This document shows positions 31,447-41,150 of a stretch of DNA of 64,000 nt, one piece after another. This DNA is from Robertmurraya sp047302285. GTDB lineage: Bacteria > Bacillota > Bacilli > Bacillales > Cytobacillaceae. Where the stretch lies: positions 4,526,001 to 4,590,000 of the forward strand of contig NZ_CP154845.1 of NCBI RefSeq assembly GCF_047302285.1, read 5' to 3'. The translations under genes and the position numbers were made by a program. The notes under the pieces were generated by a model that did no database searches, was not told the DNA's origin, and saw nothing but the letters and a program-made list of their open reading frames with translations. Each line of letters starts with the position of its first letter. Within the stretch, counting starts at the first letter, position 1.

Positions 31447-31475
31447 ATTATAATGAGATGTTATATTCAAGTCAA
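31447..31475 (-). promoter_or_regulatory. sigma-A promoter of the tRNA-rRNA operon
   Basis: On the minus strand TTGACT (31475-31470) and TATAAT (31452-31447) are separated by exactly 17 bp. This near-consensus promoter reads into tRNA-Asn and probably the whole tRNA-rRNA cluster. Confidence 0.88.
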
Positions 31476-31549
31476 GAACAAAAATTAAGTAATTTCAACT
31501 TGATTTTTTGAGCGACAGAAATATAAATTAACATCCTTTAAAAAGAATG

Positions 31550-32011
31550 TCAACTGTCTATTTTAATTAACTTACCTCGACATTTTCCGCACACATATCG
31601 AAGAACGTTTATAGATCTTTTCCTTTTAAAAACCAAACCACAATTCGAGCATTTATAAACTTGAAGCTTATAGCTACGTTTTATCGTTGGACGATCGGGT
31701 AATACATTACAAAAGCGCGGAGCACCGACTTCTTTTAAAAGTTTCTTAAAATCTTGGTCCCGATGCTGATACCCCTTCCCTTCTATATGAAGATGGTAAT
31801 GGCAAAGCTCGTGCTTAATAATACCCAATAATTCTTCTTCACCCAACTGTTCTAAATACTTTCGATTAATTTCGATATTATGGGACTTCAACAAATACCG
31901 GCCACCAGTTGTGCGTAGCCGATTATTAAAAAGCGCTTTATGTATGAATGGTTTATGAAAAAAATCAAGCGATAACTTTTCAACCAGTGCTTGTAATTGA
32001 AATTCCTCCAT
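31550..32011 (-). CDS. SprT-like zinc metalloprotease family protein
   Basis: From the ATG at 32011 (GGAGAGGAAT upstream) the product is 153 residues. The longer frame to 32065 lacks a site. The SprT fold shows the zinc motif [12 protein letters not shown] (HExxH-type) near residue 75. The C-terminal zinc ribbon is [12 protein letters not shown] with CGKCRGKL. B. subtilis YdcK (SprT family) holds the same place beside the trnS cluster. Its natural substrate is not known. Confidence 0.9.
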   Translation of the reverse strand: MEEFQLQALVEKLSLDFFHKPFIHKALFNNRLRTTGGRYLLKSHNIEINRKYLEQLGEEELLGIIKHELCHYHLHIEGKGYQHRDQDFKKLLKEVGAPRFCNVLPDRPTIKRSYKLQVYKCSNCGLVFKRKRSINVLRYVCGKCRGKLIKIDS

Positions 32012-32105
32012 AAATCGTATTCCTCTCCATAATAAGTAAACATGACAACCTATTATAGCATACATTGTATATACCCTTTGAATTCTAAAACCGGGAGGTC
32101 TCGAT

Positions 32106-32219
32106 ATGCCAACTTGGTTCCAAAATCAGATGCAAAGAGCCTTTCTTGAAAAAAATCGCCACCAAATTAAGCTCCTAAATCAGTGCTGGTTCTTTTATAG
32201 AAAAAAACACTGCTCGTAA
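32106..32219 (+). CDS. cmpA: cortex morphogenetic protein CmpA
   Basis: This 37-residue protein reads [20 protein letters not shown] and ends [15 protein letters not shown], very close to B. subtilis CmpA. CmpA is a small sporulation protein that, with SpoIVA and ClpXP, controls progression to cortex assembly. The ATG follows CGGGAGGTC by 5 bases. It is transcribed opposite to its neighbours, with a terminator 94 bp downstream. Its presence shows the organism is a spore former. Confidence 0.95.
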   Translation: MPTWFQNQMQRAFLEKNRHQIKLLNQCWFFYRKKHCS

Positions 32220-32312
32220 AATCGAATAACCATGATTGATAAAGAATTAGCGTTTAAAAAGCATTGTTTATACGGACAAAGGATTCCGTTTTCAGGTGCA
32301 TTCTTGTTAATA

Positions 32313-32342
32313 GACGCATGAATTGGCATGCGTCTTTTTCTT
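32313..32342 (+). terminator. cmpA terminator
   Basis: The stem GACGCATG / CATGCGTC has a 6-nt loop and is followed by TTTTTC. Confidence 0.85.
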
Positions 32343-32535
32343 TATTAATCAAGCTTTCTACGACATTTCATATGATTCCCCATCTTTCGGTTCGGGGATC
32401 AGATGAAACTCTCGAGCTGACGCTGATAAACGAACGGAGAAATTCCGCTTAAGGACAAGACTACTTATTTAAAAGAGAAGCCAATAATGCTCACATGTTT
32501 GATCGCGGATCATGAACGCTCCCAAATAACAAAAC

Positions 32536-32566
32536 AAGCTACACAATTCATCTCTGAATCATGTAG
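32536..32566 (-). terminator. tex terminator
   Basis: The stem AAGCTACA / TGTAGCTT with an 8-nt loop lies 30 bp after the tex stop. On the minus strand it is followed by TGTTTTGTTATTTG. Confidence 0.7.
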
Positions 32567-32596
32567 CTTATAGTTTTCACACGAAAAACTTAAACA

Positions 32597-34774
32597 CTAT
32601 TCCTGCGGAGATAGCATCGTTAATGCGACTCTTCCTTTTTTCACATCAACAGAGTCGACCCATACAGTTACAACGTCACCTACAGAAACAACATCTAGAG
32701 GGTGTTTGACAAAACCTCGCTTAAGCTTGGAGATATGAACAAGTCCATCTTGTTTCACACCAATATCGACAAATGCACCAAAATCGACGACATTTCTGAC
32801 CGTTCCTTGAAGCTCCATCCCTGCCTTTAAATCCTCGAGCTTTAACACATCCTTCTTCAACAATGGAGTCGGAAGGTCATCCCGTGGATCACGTTCTGGG
32901 CTCATTAACGCATCGATGATATCTTTTAAAGTGAGTTCACCTATTTCTAGATCAGCCGCAATGTCCTTAATATTTACCTTAGACAACGCCGTTTTCAATG
33001 CTTCCGAACCAAGATCATTCGTTGTAAATCCAAGATTACTCAAAAGACGTTTCACTTCAGGATAGCTTTCTGGGTGAATACCTGTCCGATCGAGGGGCTC
33101 TTTTCCATCCACAACTCTTAAAAAGCCGATTGCTTGCTCATACGTTTTCGCACCTAATCGGGGTATTTTCTTTAACTGATCCCTTTTGCTAAACTTTCCT
33201 TCTTCGTCTCGTTTCTTGACAACATTATTGGCAACCACCTTAGAAAGTCCTGCAACATATTGAAGCAGTGAAGCAGATGCCGTATTCACATTTACTCCCA
33301 CTTGGTTCACTGTCGTTTCGACGACAAAGGTTAATGATTCATTCAGTCTCTTTTGAGAGACATCATGTTGATACTGACCAACCCCCACTGATTTAGGATC
33401 AATCTTCACTAATTCAGCAAGTGGATCTTGGAGTCTGCGCGCTATCGAAACAGCACTTCGTTCTTCTACTTGGAAGTCTGGAAATTCTTCACGAGCGATA
33501 TCAGAAGCTGAATACACACTAGCCCCCGCTTCATTTACGATCAAATAAAAGATAGGCTCCTCTTGTTCTTTTAATATATCCGATATGAATTGTTCTGTTT
33601 CCCTTGAAGCCGTCCCATTTCCAATCGCCACAACTTCGACCTTGTACTGTTTCAGAATTGCCTCGACCTTTTCTTTCGCTTCCCTTGGTTTCGCACTAGG
33701 AGGATGAGGATAGACGACAGCTATTTTTAGAACTTTTCCAGTTTCATCGACAACAGCTAGCTTACAGCCTGTTCGATAAGCAGGGTCAACTCCAAGCACA
33801 ACCTTCCCTTTTAATGGTGGTTGAAGCAAAAGTTTTCTCAAGTTCTCTGAAAAAATATGAATGGCTTGCTCTTCAGCTTTTTCCGTTAATTCACTGCGAA
33901 TTTCTCTCTCGATAGAAGGTTGAATCAAGCGCTTATATCCATCTTCAACCGCTTCACCAACAAGTTGTGCTGTAATCGCTGTCGTATTTTTGATCCATTT
34001 TCTATTTAAATAAGTTAAAATCCGATCCACATTCGGCTTTAGTGAGGTCCTTAAAATATCTTCCTTTTCTCCTCGATTCAAAGCTAATACGCGATGGGGA
34101 ACAATTTTATGGACTGGCTCAGAATAGTCATAGTACATTTCATAAACATTCTTTTCGTCTTTTTCCGCATCTTTAACAGAGGATTCAATCACACTTGACT
34201 TGAAAGTCTCACTTCGTATCCATTTACGTCCATCAGCATCATCGGAAATCACTTCAGCAATAATATCCTTCGCACCAGACAAAGCGTCTTCTACTGTCGT
34301 AACTTCCTTTTCCTCTGATAAGAATTCCTTCGCTTTCTCTTCTAAGGAACCTGTAGTTGGAAAAGTTAAAATCCATTCAGCTAACGGCTCTAAGTCTTTT
34401 TCCTTCGCAATTGTTGCCTTCGTTCTTCTTTTTTGCTTATATGGACGGTATAAGTCTTCTACTTCCTGAAGTTTGAGAGAGCGTTCGATTTGTTGTTTAA
34501 GCTCTGGCGTAAGCTTGCCCTGCTCTTCAATCAAACGGATGACCTCTACTTTTCGCTGCTCTAGGTTTTGTATGTAATTCCATCTGTCCATAATGTTGCG
34601 AATTTGGACTTCATCAAGAGCACCCGTTTGCTCTTTTCGATAGCGAGCAATAAACGGAACGGTGTTTCCATCTTCCAATAAAGAAATTACATTTTTCACA
34701 GATTTAAATGGTAATGTTTGCTCTTTGGCAATCATTTTTAAAATCGTTTCTTGTTTATCAATTGTTTGCTCCAC
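32597..34774 (-). CDS. tex: Tex family RNA-binding protein
   Basis: The likely start is the GTG at 34774, 7 bases after GGAGGA, giving 725 residues; the ATG at 34792 would place that site inside the gene. Tex proteins bind nucleic acids and affect transcription. Domains in order are an N-terminal helical region, a YqgF/RuvX-like nuclease fold (KVVLGVDPAYRTGCKLAVVD near residue 320), a helix-hairpin-helix pair (QLKKIPRLGAKTYEQAIGFL), and a C-terminal S1 domain (GMELQGTVRNVVDFGAFVDI and VDVKKGRVALTM). B. subtilis YdcI is the counterpart. Confidence 0.95.
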   Translation of the reverse strand: MEQTIDKQETILKMIAKEQTLPFKSVKNVISLLEDGNTVPFIARYRKEQTGALDEVQIRNIMDRWNYIQNLEQRKVEVIRLIEEQGKLTPELKQQIERSLKLQEVEDLYRPYKQKRRTKATIAKEKDLEPLAEWILTFPTTGSLEEKAKEFLSEEKEVTTVEDALSGAKDIIAEVISDDADGRKWIRSETFKSSVIESSVKDAEKDEKNVYEMYYDYSEPVHKIVPHRVLALNRGEKEDILRTSLKPNVDRILTYLNRKWIKNTTAITAQLVGEAVEDGYKRLIQPSIEREIRSELTEKAEEQAIHIFSENLRKLLLQPPLKGKVVLGVDPAYRTGCKLAVVDETGKVLKIAVVYPHPPSAKPREAKEKVEAILKQYKVEVVAIGNGTASRETEQFISDILKEQEEPIFYLIVNEAGASVYSASDIAREEFPDFQVEERSAVSIARRLQDPLAELVKIDPKSVGVGQYQHDVSQKRLNESLTFVVETTVNQVGVNVNTASASLLQYVAGLSKVVANNVVKKRDEEGKFSKRDQLKKIPRLGAKTYEQAIGFLRVVDGKEPLDRTGIHPESYPEVKRLLSNLGFTTNDLGSEALKTALSKVNIKDIAADLEIGELTLKDIIDALMSPERDPRDDLPTPLLKKDVLKLEDLKAGMELQGTVRNVVDFGAFVDIGVKQDGLVHISKLKRGFVKHPLDVVSVGDVVTVWVDSVDVKKGRVALTMLSPQE

Positions 34775-34835
34775 AAAAAGTTCCTCCAACATCTAAATAT
34801 GATTATCTTCTTATTCTATCAAAAATAGATAGACA

Positions 34836-34893
34836 CAACAAAAAAGCACCTGCGTCCTCTTTTCGATAACGAAACAACAGGCACCTCATCTAA
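34836..34893 (-). terminator. sigma-B operon terminator
   Basis: On the minus strand GTGCCTG pairs with CAGGTGC (two G-U pairs) and is followed by TTTTTTGTTG, overlapping the end of rsbX. Confidence 0.55.
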
Positions 34894-35486
34894 TATAAGC
34901 TTCCAATTATGAAAGTGGCATCATCAGCGGAAGGAAATGGTCTATTTTTTATATCTTCTGCAATGATTCTCAGCGGTCTTACTGAATTTAACATACTCTT
35001 TACCCCATTGAAATGAAAGCCATCAGAGTAAATAAGAAAGGTTGAATTCTGTTCATAAGGATAATTCTGTGTACGAAACCTCTGTGGTTTACCAGATAAA
35101 TAACCTGTTACAGGCAACGGGTACGTTAGTTTTCCAGAAGAAGAATAGAGGAAAAAGCGGATATTCCCAACACAACTATAGACAAATTCTTTTTTTGAAA
35201 AATAAACTTTAAATACAGCTACGGCAGCTCCTCTCTTTTCAACCAATACCGCATTGCATCTTTCCATTATGGCTTCTACGCCCTCTTCATGATATTGTTC
35301 AACGATTTGGACGACAGCAGTAGCTGAATCATTAGCATTTTCTCCACTCCCGAGCCCATCAGCTAAGACACAGATAAAGTAATCATCCGTACACAGATAA
35401 AAATAATCATCTCCACAAAGCTCATTCCCTACTTTTGTTCGTTGAAAAGAAAAGACTTCTACATCATCTGTTGCAAAATGTTTCAT
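34890..35486 (-). CDS. rsbX: stressosome phosphatase RsbX
   Basis: RsbX is a PP2C-type phosphatase that dephosphorylates RsbS and RsbR, resetting the stressosome. The start is the ATG at 35486, overlapping the sigB stop (ATGA) with GGAGTG upstream, giving 198 residues. The PP2C core is seen in CGDDYFYLCTDDYFICVLAD, then GLGSGENAND, and near the end SDGFHFNGVK and DDATFIIGSLY. It is the last gene of the sigma-B operon. Confidence 0.92.
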   Translation of the reverse strand: MKHFATDDVEVFSFQRTKVGNELCGDDYFYLCTDDYFICVLADGLGSGENANDSATAVVQIVEQYHEEGVEAIMERCNAVLVEKRGAAVAVFKVYFSKKEFVYSCVGNIRFFLYSSSGKLTYPLPVTGYLSGKPQRFRTQNYPYEQNSTFLIYSDGFHFNGVKSMLNSVRPLRIIAEDIKNRPFPSADDATFIIGSLY

Positions 35487-36280
35487 GAAAGACACTCCGT
35501 ATTTGTATCATCTGCTAAAATAGCTTCCTTCAGTTTTTTTATCGCTCTACGCTGTAATCTTGACACATGCATTTGTGATATTCCCAATTTTTCGCCCGTC
35601 TCCTTTTGGCTAAGATTGTCTAAATATGTGCATTGGATAATTTCCCTCTCACGGTCAGTTAACACGTAGAGAACCTTTTCTAGCACCAACCTTTGATTGA
35701 CTTTTTCATACCCCGAGTCAACCTTCCCGACAATGTCCAGAAGGGTTATGGTGCCTCCCTCTGAGTCCGCTTCAAAGGTATGGTTAATCGATAAAGCCTG
35801 ATAGCTTTTTCCCATTTCCATCGCTTCTAGAACATCTTCTTCCGATACATCTAACGCTTGCGCGATTTCATTAATTTTCGGAGAGCGATGAAGAGTGGTG
35901 GTTAACTCCTCTACTGTTTTCTTAATTTTCGGGCCGATCTCTTTGATTCTTCTTGGAACATGCACACTCCACGTCTTATCTCGTAAAAATCGTTTGATCT
36001 CGCCTATTATGGTCGGTACGGCAAATGCTTCAAAGCTTTTGCCTACAGAGGTATCGTATCTCCTGATCGCTCCTAATAATCCAATAATGCCGACCTGAAC
36101 CATGTCCTCGTGATAGGATCGCCCCTTCGAATATTTACGAGCTATATGTTCGATTAATGGCGTATAGTGAAGGACAAGTTTTGCCTGTGCCTCCTCATCT
36201 TGGTGAAGCTGGTAAGATTGGATATAACCTTCTACTTCCTCTTTTGACAGCTGATTAGGGTGAGATTGTTTTTGCACCAC
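35483..36280 (-). CDS. sigB: general stress sigma factor SigB
   Basis: SigB directs transcription of the general stress regulon. The 265-residue protein has sigma-70 regions 2 (HEDMVQVGIIGLLGAIRRYD, then FEAFAVPTIIGEIKRFLRDK), 3 (RIKEIGPKIKKTVEELTTTL) and 4 (LTDREREIIQCTYLDNLSQK, then GISQMHVSRLQRRA). It overlaps rsbW upstream by 26 bp and rsbX downstream by 4 bp, so anti-sigma, sigma and phosphatase are translationally coupled. Confidence 0.97.
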   Translation of the reverse strand: MVQKQSHPNQLSKEEVEGYIQSYQLHQDEEAQAKLVLHYTPLIEHIARKYSKGRSYHEDMVQVGIIGLLGAIRRYDTSVGKSFEAFAVPTIIGEIKRFLRDKTWSVHVPRRIKEIGPKIKKTVEELTTTLHRSPKINEIAQALDVSEEDVLEAMEMGKSYQALSINHTFEADSEGGTITLLDIVGKVDSGYEKVNQRLVLEKVLYVLTDREREIIQCTYLDNLSQKETGEKLGISQMHVSRLQRRAIKKLKEAILADDTNTECLS

Positions 36281-36731
36281 TCTCCACCTTCTCTCCCTCC
36301 AGGTATTTCGTCATCAGGACGGTCATACCTTCGTTGTGGTGATATTTCACCTCATCCATCAATGTTTCAATGAGATAGAGGCCTAATCCTCCCTCACGCA
36401 TATATTCAATTGGTTCTTTTTCATGGTCGTATGGGCCAATATGGTCCCTTAATTCCCGTAAATCAAAGCTAACCCCTCGATCAGCCACAATAATCTCCAA
36501 CCGATCTTTATAAAGACTATAGCCTATGAAAACCTCACCTTTTTCTTGCGATTTATAAGCATGCTGAACAGCATTCGTACAAGCCTCACTAACCGCAATC
36601 TTTAAGTCCTCGATTTCATCATATGAAAAACCCATTCTTCCAGCAATTCCAGAGGAAGTTAGTCGTATAACCCCTACATATTCAGGCTTAGCGGGGATTT
36701 TCATCTCGATATAATCATAAGGTTGGCTCAT
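36255..36731 (-). CDS. rsbW: anti-sigma-B factor / serine kinase RsbW
   Basis: RsbW binds and silences SigB and phosphorylates RsbV. The 158-residue GHKL ATPase has the N-box AVSEACTNAVQHAYK, IVADRGVSFDLREL (G1-like DxGxxxD) and GGLGLYLIETLMDEV (G2). It overlaps rsbV by four bases and sigB by 26. Confidence 0.96.
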   Translation of the reverse strand: MSQPYDYIEMKIPAKPEYVGVIRLTSSGIAGRMGFSYDEIEDLKIAVSEACTNAVQHAYKSQEKGEVFIGYSLYKDRLEIIVADRGVSFDLRELRDHIGPYDHEKEPIEYMREGGLGLYLIETLMDEVKYHHNEGMTVLMTKYLEGEKVESGAKTISP

Positions 36732-37060
36732 TCTATTTCACCTTCATTCTGACTGTTAATATCCATGATTTCTGCTAAACCAGTGATCTCGAATAATCTT
36801 TTAAGACGCCTTGATAAGCCAATAAGCTTTAGTTCACCATGTTTAGAACGAATATTTTTAAAGACCCCGACAAAGACTCCTAATCCGGTACTGTCCATAT
36901 AACTCACATCTGTCAGGTCGACTACCATTTTCACCTGTTCTTTTTCGGAAAGCGGAAAGAGGGTTTCTCGGAGCTGAGGGGCTGTATAAGCATCTATTTC
37001 ACCACCTAAATTCACCTCTAGGGCGCTGTCATATTCCACTACTTCTATATTGATGTTCAT
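36728..37060 (-). CDS. rsbV: anti-anti-sigma factor RsbV
   Basis: When unphosphorylated, RsbV binds RsbW and frees SigB. The 110-residue STAS protein has the phosphorylatable Ser in VSYMDSTGLGVFVGVF at about residue 56. A sigma-B-type promoter lies directly upstream (37099-37123), so rsbV-rsbW-sigB-rsbX can be autoinduced. Confidence 0.96.
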   Translation of the reverse strand: MNINIEVVEYDSALEVNLGGEIDAYTAPQLRETLFPLSEKEQVKMVVDLTDVSYMDSTGLGVFVGVFKNIRSKHGELKLIGLSRRLKRLFEITGLAEIMDINSQNEGEIE

Positions 37061-37098
37061 AACTGACCTACCTCTCCCCTTATCAGTCTTATTGTCAA

Positions 37099-37123
37099 TT
37101 ACCCTTTACCGTGAACATTAAAC
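37099..37123 (-). promoter_or_regulatory. sigma-B-dependent promoter of rsbV
   Basis: On the minus strand GTTTAA (37123-37118, overlapping the rsbU stop) and GGGTAA (37104-37099) are 13 bp apart, matching the sigma-B consensus GTTTAA-N12-15-GGGTAT. The B. subtilis operon has its autoregulatory promoter at the same point. Confidence 0.88.
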
Positions 37124-38128
37124 ACTTCTTTTAATAATTATGAGGGTAAAGTCATCCCTTAATTGAAAATCCTGCAATTTCTCTAAATCTTTAAAAATGT
37201 TATTGACAATTTCTTGTGCGGAAAAATGAATGTACTTTTGAATATAAGCAAGAAGGGTATCTTTTTCCACAAAACCCCCATCTGTTCGACACTCTGTTAC
37301 ACCGTCCGATAATAAAATGATCATATCCCCAGGATGAATTTCCTTTTCGTATTGAGCGTACTTCGTCTTCTTATCAATACCGAGCATAAGTCCTTTTGCG
37401 TAAATCTCGGAAAATTCTTTTTTCCTTCCTTCATAATAAAAACCAGGCTCATGGCCCGCAGACGCATACGAAAAGACGTGACGAGCATAGTTGTACATGC
37501 CATAAAACATCGTCACAAACATGCTTGGATCGACATTCTGTTCTACTACACGATTTAAACTCTCTAATAACATGCTCGGTTCATTCCGATAAGCCGGAAT
37601 ACTATCCATCGCATACTTGATCATCGACATACATAATGCAGCAGGAATTCCTTTTCCAATGACATCTGCAATCGCAATACTGATGCAATTATTTTCATCC
37701 TCTACAAAATTATAATAGTCTCCATTCATCAGCCTTGCCGGTACACTAATGGCACCGATATCAAGATCCTCAACTGACGGAATACGCGTTTCTAAAAGGG
37801 TTTGTTGGACATTTGCTGCAATTTCGATTTCTGATCTCAGTTCTTTTTGCTGATTCCGGAGGCTTTGATGCTCACGATAGGCGAAGCCATAACCAAGCAT
37901 AATCTCTAGTAAAATATCAAAAGAGTGCACGACGTATTCCGGCATATCTGGATAGATCTCTTGTAGAATCATTTTATGTAAGCTAATAATCTCTTCAGGA
38001 GTGACTTGGTTTTCAATCGATTTCCGACTGAATTTCTGTCCTATGTATAAGGTAGATTCGGATTGTTCTTTTATATATTTTGTTAGAATATCTCGATATT
38101 TCGCTTCCATCACTTCACGAAAAGGCAT
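37118..38128 (-). CDS. rsbU: phosphoserine phosphatase RsbU
   Basis: RsbU dephosphorylates RsbV after activation by RsbT. The 336-residue protein has an N-terminal helical RsbT-binding domain (to about residue 110), a linker coiled coil (REHQSLRNQQKELRSEIEIA), and a PP2C/SpoIIE domain: NGDYYNFVED, ISIAIADVIGKGIPAAL, and MIILLSDGVTE. It lies 12 bp behind rsbT and 57 bp before rsbV. Confidence 0.95.
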   Translation of the reverse strand: MPFREVMEAKYRDILTKYIKEQSESTLYIGQKFSRKSIENQVTPEEIISLHKMILQEIYPDMPEYVVHSFDILLEIMLGYGFAYREHQSLRNQQKELRSEIEIAANVQQTLLETRIPSVEDLDIGAISVPARLMNGDYYNFVEDENNCISIAIADVIGKGIPAALCMSMIKYAMDSIPAYRNEPSMLLESLNRVVEQNVDPSMFVTMFYGMYNYARHVFSYASAGHEPGFYYEGRKKEFSEIYAKGLMLGIDKKTKYAQYEKEIHPGDMIILLSDGVTECRTDGGFVEKDTLLAYIQKYIHFSAQEIVNNIFKDLEKLQDFQLRDDFTLIIIKRSV

Positions 38129-38140
38129 ACAACGTTCCCC

Positions 38141-38542
38141 CTAGCGGATCCATTTAGTTGCAACAATCTTTGTTCCTTTTCCTTTGGCTGATACAATATC
38201 GAATTCATCCATTAATCTCTTCACTCCAGGTAATCCAGCACCAAGTCCACCAGATGTAGAATATCCATCCTCCATCGCTAATCGAATATCATTAATACCT
38301 GGTCCATTGTCTATTGCTACAATTCGCAATCCCGCATGTCCCTTGTCATAGATTTTTTCAATACATACCCGACCTTTATTGGCATAGATAAAGATGTTTC
38401 TTGCTAATTCACTGATGGCTGTTGTGATGCGTGCTTGGTCAACGATACCGAATCCAAGTTCTTTCGCAACATTTCGTCCCAATTGCCTTGCCGCAACGAT
38501 GTCCCATTCAGTCTGGATATTTACGCAGGATTGGTTCTCCAT
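38141..38542 (-). CDS. rsbT: switch serine/threonine kinase RsbT
   Basis: RsbT phosphorylates RsbS and RsbR on stress, leaves the stressosome and activates RsbU. The 133-residue GHKL protein has TTAISELARNIFIYANKG (N box), VAIDNGPGINDI (G1) and GLGAGLPGVKRLMDEFDI (G2). Its length equals that of B. subtilis RsbT. It starts 5 bp after rsbS. Confidence 0.96.
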   Translation of the reverse strand: MENQSCVNIQTEWDIVAARQLGRNVAKELGFGIVDQARITTAISELARNIFIYANKGRVCIEKIYDKGHAGLRIVAIDNGPGINDIRLAMEDGYSTSGGLGAGLPGVKRLMDEFDIVSAKGKGTKIVATKWIR

Positions 38543-38547
38543 TTCTG

Positions 38548-38913
38548 TTATTCCCCCAATTCCTGTTGTAATTTCTCCAGGCCTTTTTCTAAGTCTAACG
38601 ATGTCATAACATCATTCAAACTAATACCTAGTTCGATTAACGTAATGGCTACAGCTGGTTGGATACCGGTAATAACCACTTTCGCTCCCATTAGTTTTGA
38701 CATACTAATGACATCACCTAGCACCTTGGCGATAAATGAATCGATAAAATCGATCGACGTAATGTCTATGACAACTCCACTTGCCCCTATTTCATGAATT
38801 TTATGTAATAGGTCCTCTTGAAATTGAAGTGCAGTCTGATCATCTAACTCCCATTGGATCGAAACAAGCAGACAGTCGTATAATTTAAGAATTGGAATTC
38901 TCACTATTTTCAC
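38548..38913 (-). CDS. rsbS: stressosome scaffold RsbS
   Basis: RsbS is the single-domain STAS core of the stressosome. At 121 residues from the GTG at 38913 it has the same length as the B. subtilis protein, and begins [19 protein letters not shown]. The target Ser lies in [12 protein letters not shown] near residue 59. An alternative GTG at 38904 would shorten it by three residues. It overlaps the end of rsbR by 29 bp. Confidence 0.95.
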   Translation of the reverse strand: MKIVRIPILKLYDCLLVSIQWELDDQTALQFQEDLLHKIHEIGASGVVIDITSIDFIDSFIAKVLGDVISMSKLMGAKVVITGIQPAVAITLIELGISLNDVMTSLDLEKGLEKLQQELGE

Positions 38914-39733
38914 CCACTTGTATAATTTTCTTATTCACTAGCTCTAGCGCAGATTCCATTCCTTTTTTCAGCGTATTCTTTGTTGTAATTTGGGTAAGAT
39001 CTATCCCTAAATTGACAATCGTTTGAGCAATTTCAGGGCGTATGCCAACTAACATACACTTCGCTCCTACGAGTCTTACTGCGTCTGCCGCTTGGATGAT
39101 ATGGTGGGCAACCATGGTATCAACGACCGGAACTCCAGTAATGTCGATCAACACCACTTCTGAACGATGTTTCACTACCCCATTAAGAAGATTTTCCATA
39201 ATCTGCTTCGCTCTTTCTGTATCAATCGCTCCAATTAGCGGCATGACGGAAATTCCATCAAATACTGGGATTAACGGCGCAGATAGTTCTTGTAAAGCAA
39301 TTTTTTGCAGAGATACGGTACGTTCCCATGTTGTCGAATAGATATTAACTACTTCATTCGTCATCGGGTTCGTCCATCTATCTAAATCATAGAAAAGCTT
39401 CATTTCATCCTCTTTGCTCACAAGCTTCTCTTCTTTAATGCCTTCAAAAACAATCGAAGCCAACACCTGAATCCCCTCAGTAACAAAACTTAATGGCCAA
39501 CCAAGCTTTACTACTTTTTCAGCAAAATCGTGCAAACGCTCACTATATTCTTCATTTGTTTCATTTAAATTCGCACTGACCATTTCTACAAATTCACGAC
39601 TGGTGCTAACAAATACTTGATTAGAGACAACCTTTAACACACGTTCGTCGGATTTCTCCTTCATCCGTTCCACCCATTCGTTTAGAATATATTCCTTTTG
39701 CTCTTGTATGTAATTATTAATTATTCCACTCAT
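38885..39733 (-). CDS. rsbR: stressosome sensor RsbR
   Basis: The ATG at 39733 (GGAGTGGAGAG upstream) gives 282 residues. The N-terminal, non-heme globin-like domain (about residues 1-140) is thought to sense signals. The C-terminal STAS domain begins [20 protein letters not shown] and includes [20 protein letters not shown] with the phosphorylated Thr region. It heads the eight-gene operon RSTUVWB-X. Further RsbR paralogues would lie elsewhere. Confidence 0.93.
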   Translation of the reverse strand: MSGIINNYIQEQKEYILNEWVERMKEKSDERVLKVVSNQVFVSTSREFVEMVSANLNETNEEYSERLHDFAEKVVKLGWPLSFVTEGIQVLASIVFEGIKEEKLVSKEDEMKLFYDLDRWTNPMTNEVVNIYSTTWERTVSLQKIALQELSAPLIPVFDGISVMPLIGAIDTERAKQIMENLLNGVVKHRSEVVLIDITGVPVVDTMVAHHIIQAADAVRLVGAKCMLVGIRPEIAQTIVNLGIDLTQITTKNTLKKGMESALELVNKKIIQVGENSENSNS

Positions 39734-39942
39734 TCTCTCCACTCCCATCCAACATTTCCTTCTATTTAATGATAACAACTCTAATTACTTGAAACAATTT
39801 AATATTCATGTACTAAGTGAAAAAAATCGAACATTCCCAAAACTCAAAAATACAGGATGAAGATTTACTATGACACTAAGACTGTTTTATATACCCATTT
39901 CTCTTATCAAACAAACTCCGTCAAAAGTACTAAAATAAGCAT

Positions 39943-39975
39943 AAAAAAAAGGACAAGTTTTCACTCGTCCTTGCA
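39943..39975 (-). terminator. minus-strand terminator upstream of rsbR
   Basis: AAGGACGAG / CTTGTCCTT with a 6-nt loop is followed by eight T on the minus strand. Confidence 0.8.
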
Positions 39976-40113
39976 GCACACAGTATATTAAAAAGTTTTA
40001 ATTGTGGACACCAGTTGATTACTCGAGAAAAAAATGACCAAAAACGACTCATAATTTACATGAAATGGTTCAAACTTATAGAACCACTTCCTTTTCGAAC
40101 AACTAAATGGTGT

Positions 40114-40145
40114 AAAAAAACGCTCTTTATGCAAAGAGCGTTTTA
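40114..40145. terminator. bidirectional terminator after mazF
   Basis: AACGCTCTTT / AAAGAGCGTT encloses a 4-nt loop with A-run and T-run on both sides. It lies 130 bp beyond the mazF stop. Confidence 0.85.
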
Positions 40146-40271
40146 TATCAAAATTCATCTCGGTGAATTCAATCCGGATTTTTTTGTGGTAATCTGAAAC
40201 ATCCTCTACAGACAGTGCAGTACCCGAGTCAAAGATTCCCCATTTAGTCTATTTCTTTTTATTTGAGAAGG

Positions 40272-40622
40272 TTAAAATTCTATGAGACCTAAGCTTATTT
40301 GTAATGCTTCGTCCACTTTTTCCATCATCTCGTCATCAAGATGGGTAATCTTATCGGTTAATCGTTGTTTGTCGATCGTTCGAATTTGTTCCAACAGAAT
40401 TACAGAGTCTCTCTCAAATCCATATCGCTTCGCATCAATTTCAACATGTGTAGGCAGCTTTGCTTTCTGAATTTGTGCGGTAATTGCTGCAATAATGACT
40501 GTGGGACTAAAACGATTCCCGATGTCGTTCTGAATGACAAGGACCGGACGGACACCACCTTGTTCTGAGCCAACAACTGGGGAAAGGTCTGCAAAATAAA
40601 CGTCTCCACGTTTAACAATCAA
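40272..40622 (-). CDS. mazF: mRNA interferase MazF/NdoA (EndoA)
   Basis: This sequence-specific endoribonuclease is the toxin of the chromosomal MazEF pair. The 116-residue protein begins [20 protein letters not shown], then [13 protein letters not shown] with the catalytic Arg, and [18 protein letters not shown] with the catalytic Thr/Ser. It lies 4 bp behind its antitoxin and upstream of the rsb operon, as ndoA does in B. subtilis. Confidence 0.97.
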   Translation of the reverse strand: MIVKRGDVYFADLSPVVGSEQGGVRPVLVIQNDIGNRFSPTVIIAAITAQIQKAKLPTHVEIDAKRYGFERDSVILLEQIRTIDKQRLTDKITHLDDEMMEKVDEALQISLGLIEF

Positions 40623-40626
40623 AGGA

Positions 40627-40914
40627 TTATCCCCCGCTTACTAAACGTTCAACTGTGTGTTCTGCCTCATATTCTGCTTGAAAGCTTTCCGAAGCAATAG
40701 TTAAATTGATTTTCGCCATTTCCATGTAACCACGTCTCATGGATTCGCGAATTTGTCTCTTTTTCCGTTCGCGCAAATACATTTTTGTCGCCTGATAAAT
40801 AAACTCACTTCTATTAACATTCTCTTGTTTCACATAACCATCTAATTCAGTTAAAAGATGTTGCGGTAACTTTACCAAGATTTCTGTTGTTGCGCTGGAC
40901 TCAGACACAAACAT
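40627..40914 (-). CDS. mazE: antitoxin MazE/NdoAI (ribbon-helix-helix)
   Basis: This 95-residue antitoxin neutralises MazF and autoregulates the pair. The N-terminal ribbon-helix-helix reads [20 protein letters not shown], then [20 protein letters not shown]. The C-terminal tail that blocks MazF follows. Unlike the MazE-like protein at 6434 (AbrB fold), this is the Firmicute ribbon-helix-helix type. Confidence 0.95.
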   Translation of the reverse strand: MFVSESSATTEILVKLPQHLLTELDGYVKQENVNRSEFIYQATKMYLRERKKRQIRESMRRGYMEMAKINLTIASESFQAEYEAEHTVERLVSGG

Positions 40915-41150
40915 ACACCTCCACCATCACTACACACCATTTTTTGTACTGTACTCCCTTGTCCGTGAGGTTTCCAGTTTTGTCTCTAACTATTTAAAAA
41001 TGAGAAAGTTGTATCATTTTATCTATACCATATTTTATAATACCATCAATCCATCTAGATGCAAAGGCTATTCATGAATTCTTCTGTATTATCGTCCAAA
41101 AAAAGATCCTTTTATGCATATATATCAGCAATATTTTATGAGCTCAGGAA

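Larger units (their letters stand above)
32220..32596. other. intergenic region between cmpA and tex
   Basis: Apart from the two terminators listed separately, nothing is recognised. A 62-codon frame here is unlike known proteins. Confidence 0.5.
39734..40271. other. spacer between rsbR and mazF
   Basis: The spacer holds the two hairpin terminators listed below and presumably the sigma-A promoter of the rsb operon, which was not fixed. A 60-codon frame here is unlike known proteins. Confidence 0.5.

Noticed and set aside
32264..32452. 62-codon frame downstream of cmpA
   Set aside because: It runs through the cmpA terminator hairpin and has no conserved pattern.
39340..40200. Plus-strand frames at 39042-39341 and 40015-40197
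   Set aside because: The first is antisense to rsbR; the second runs through a terminator hairpin and has no known relative.
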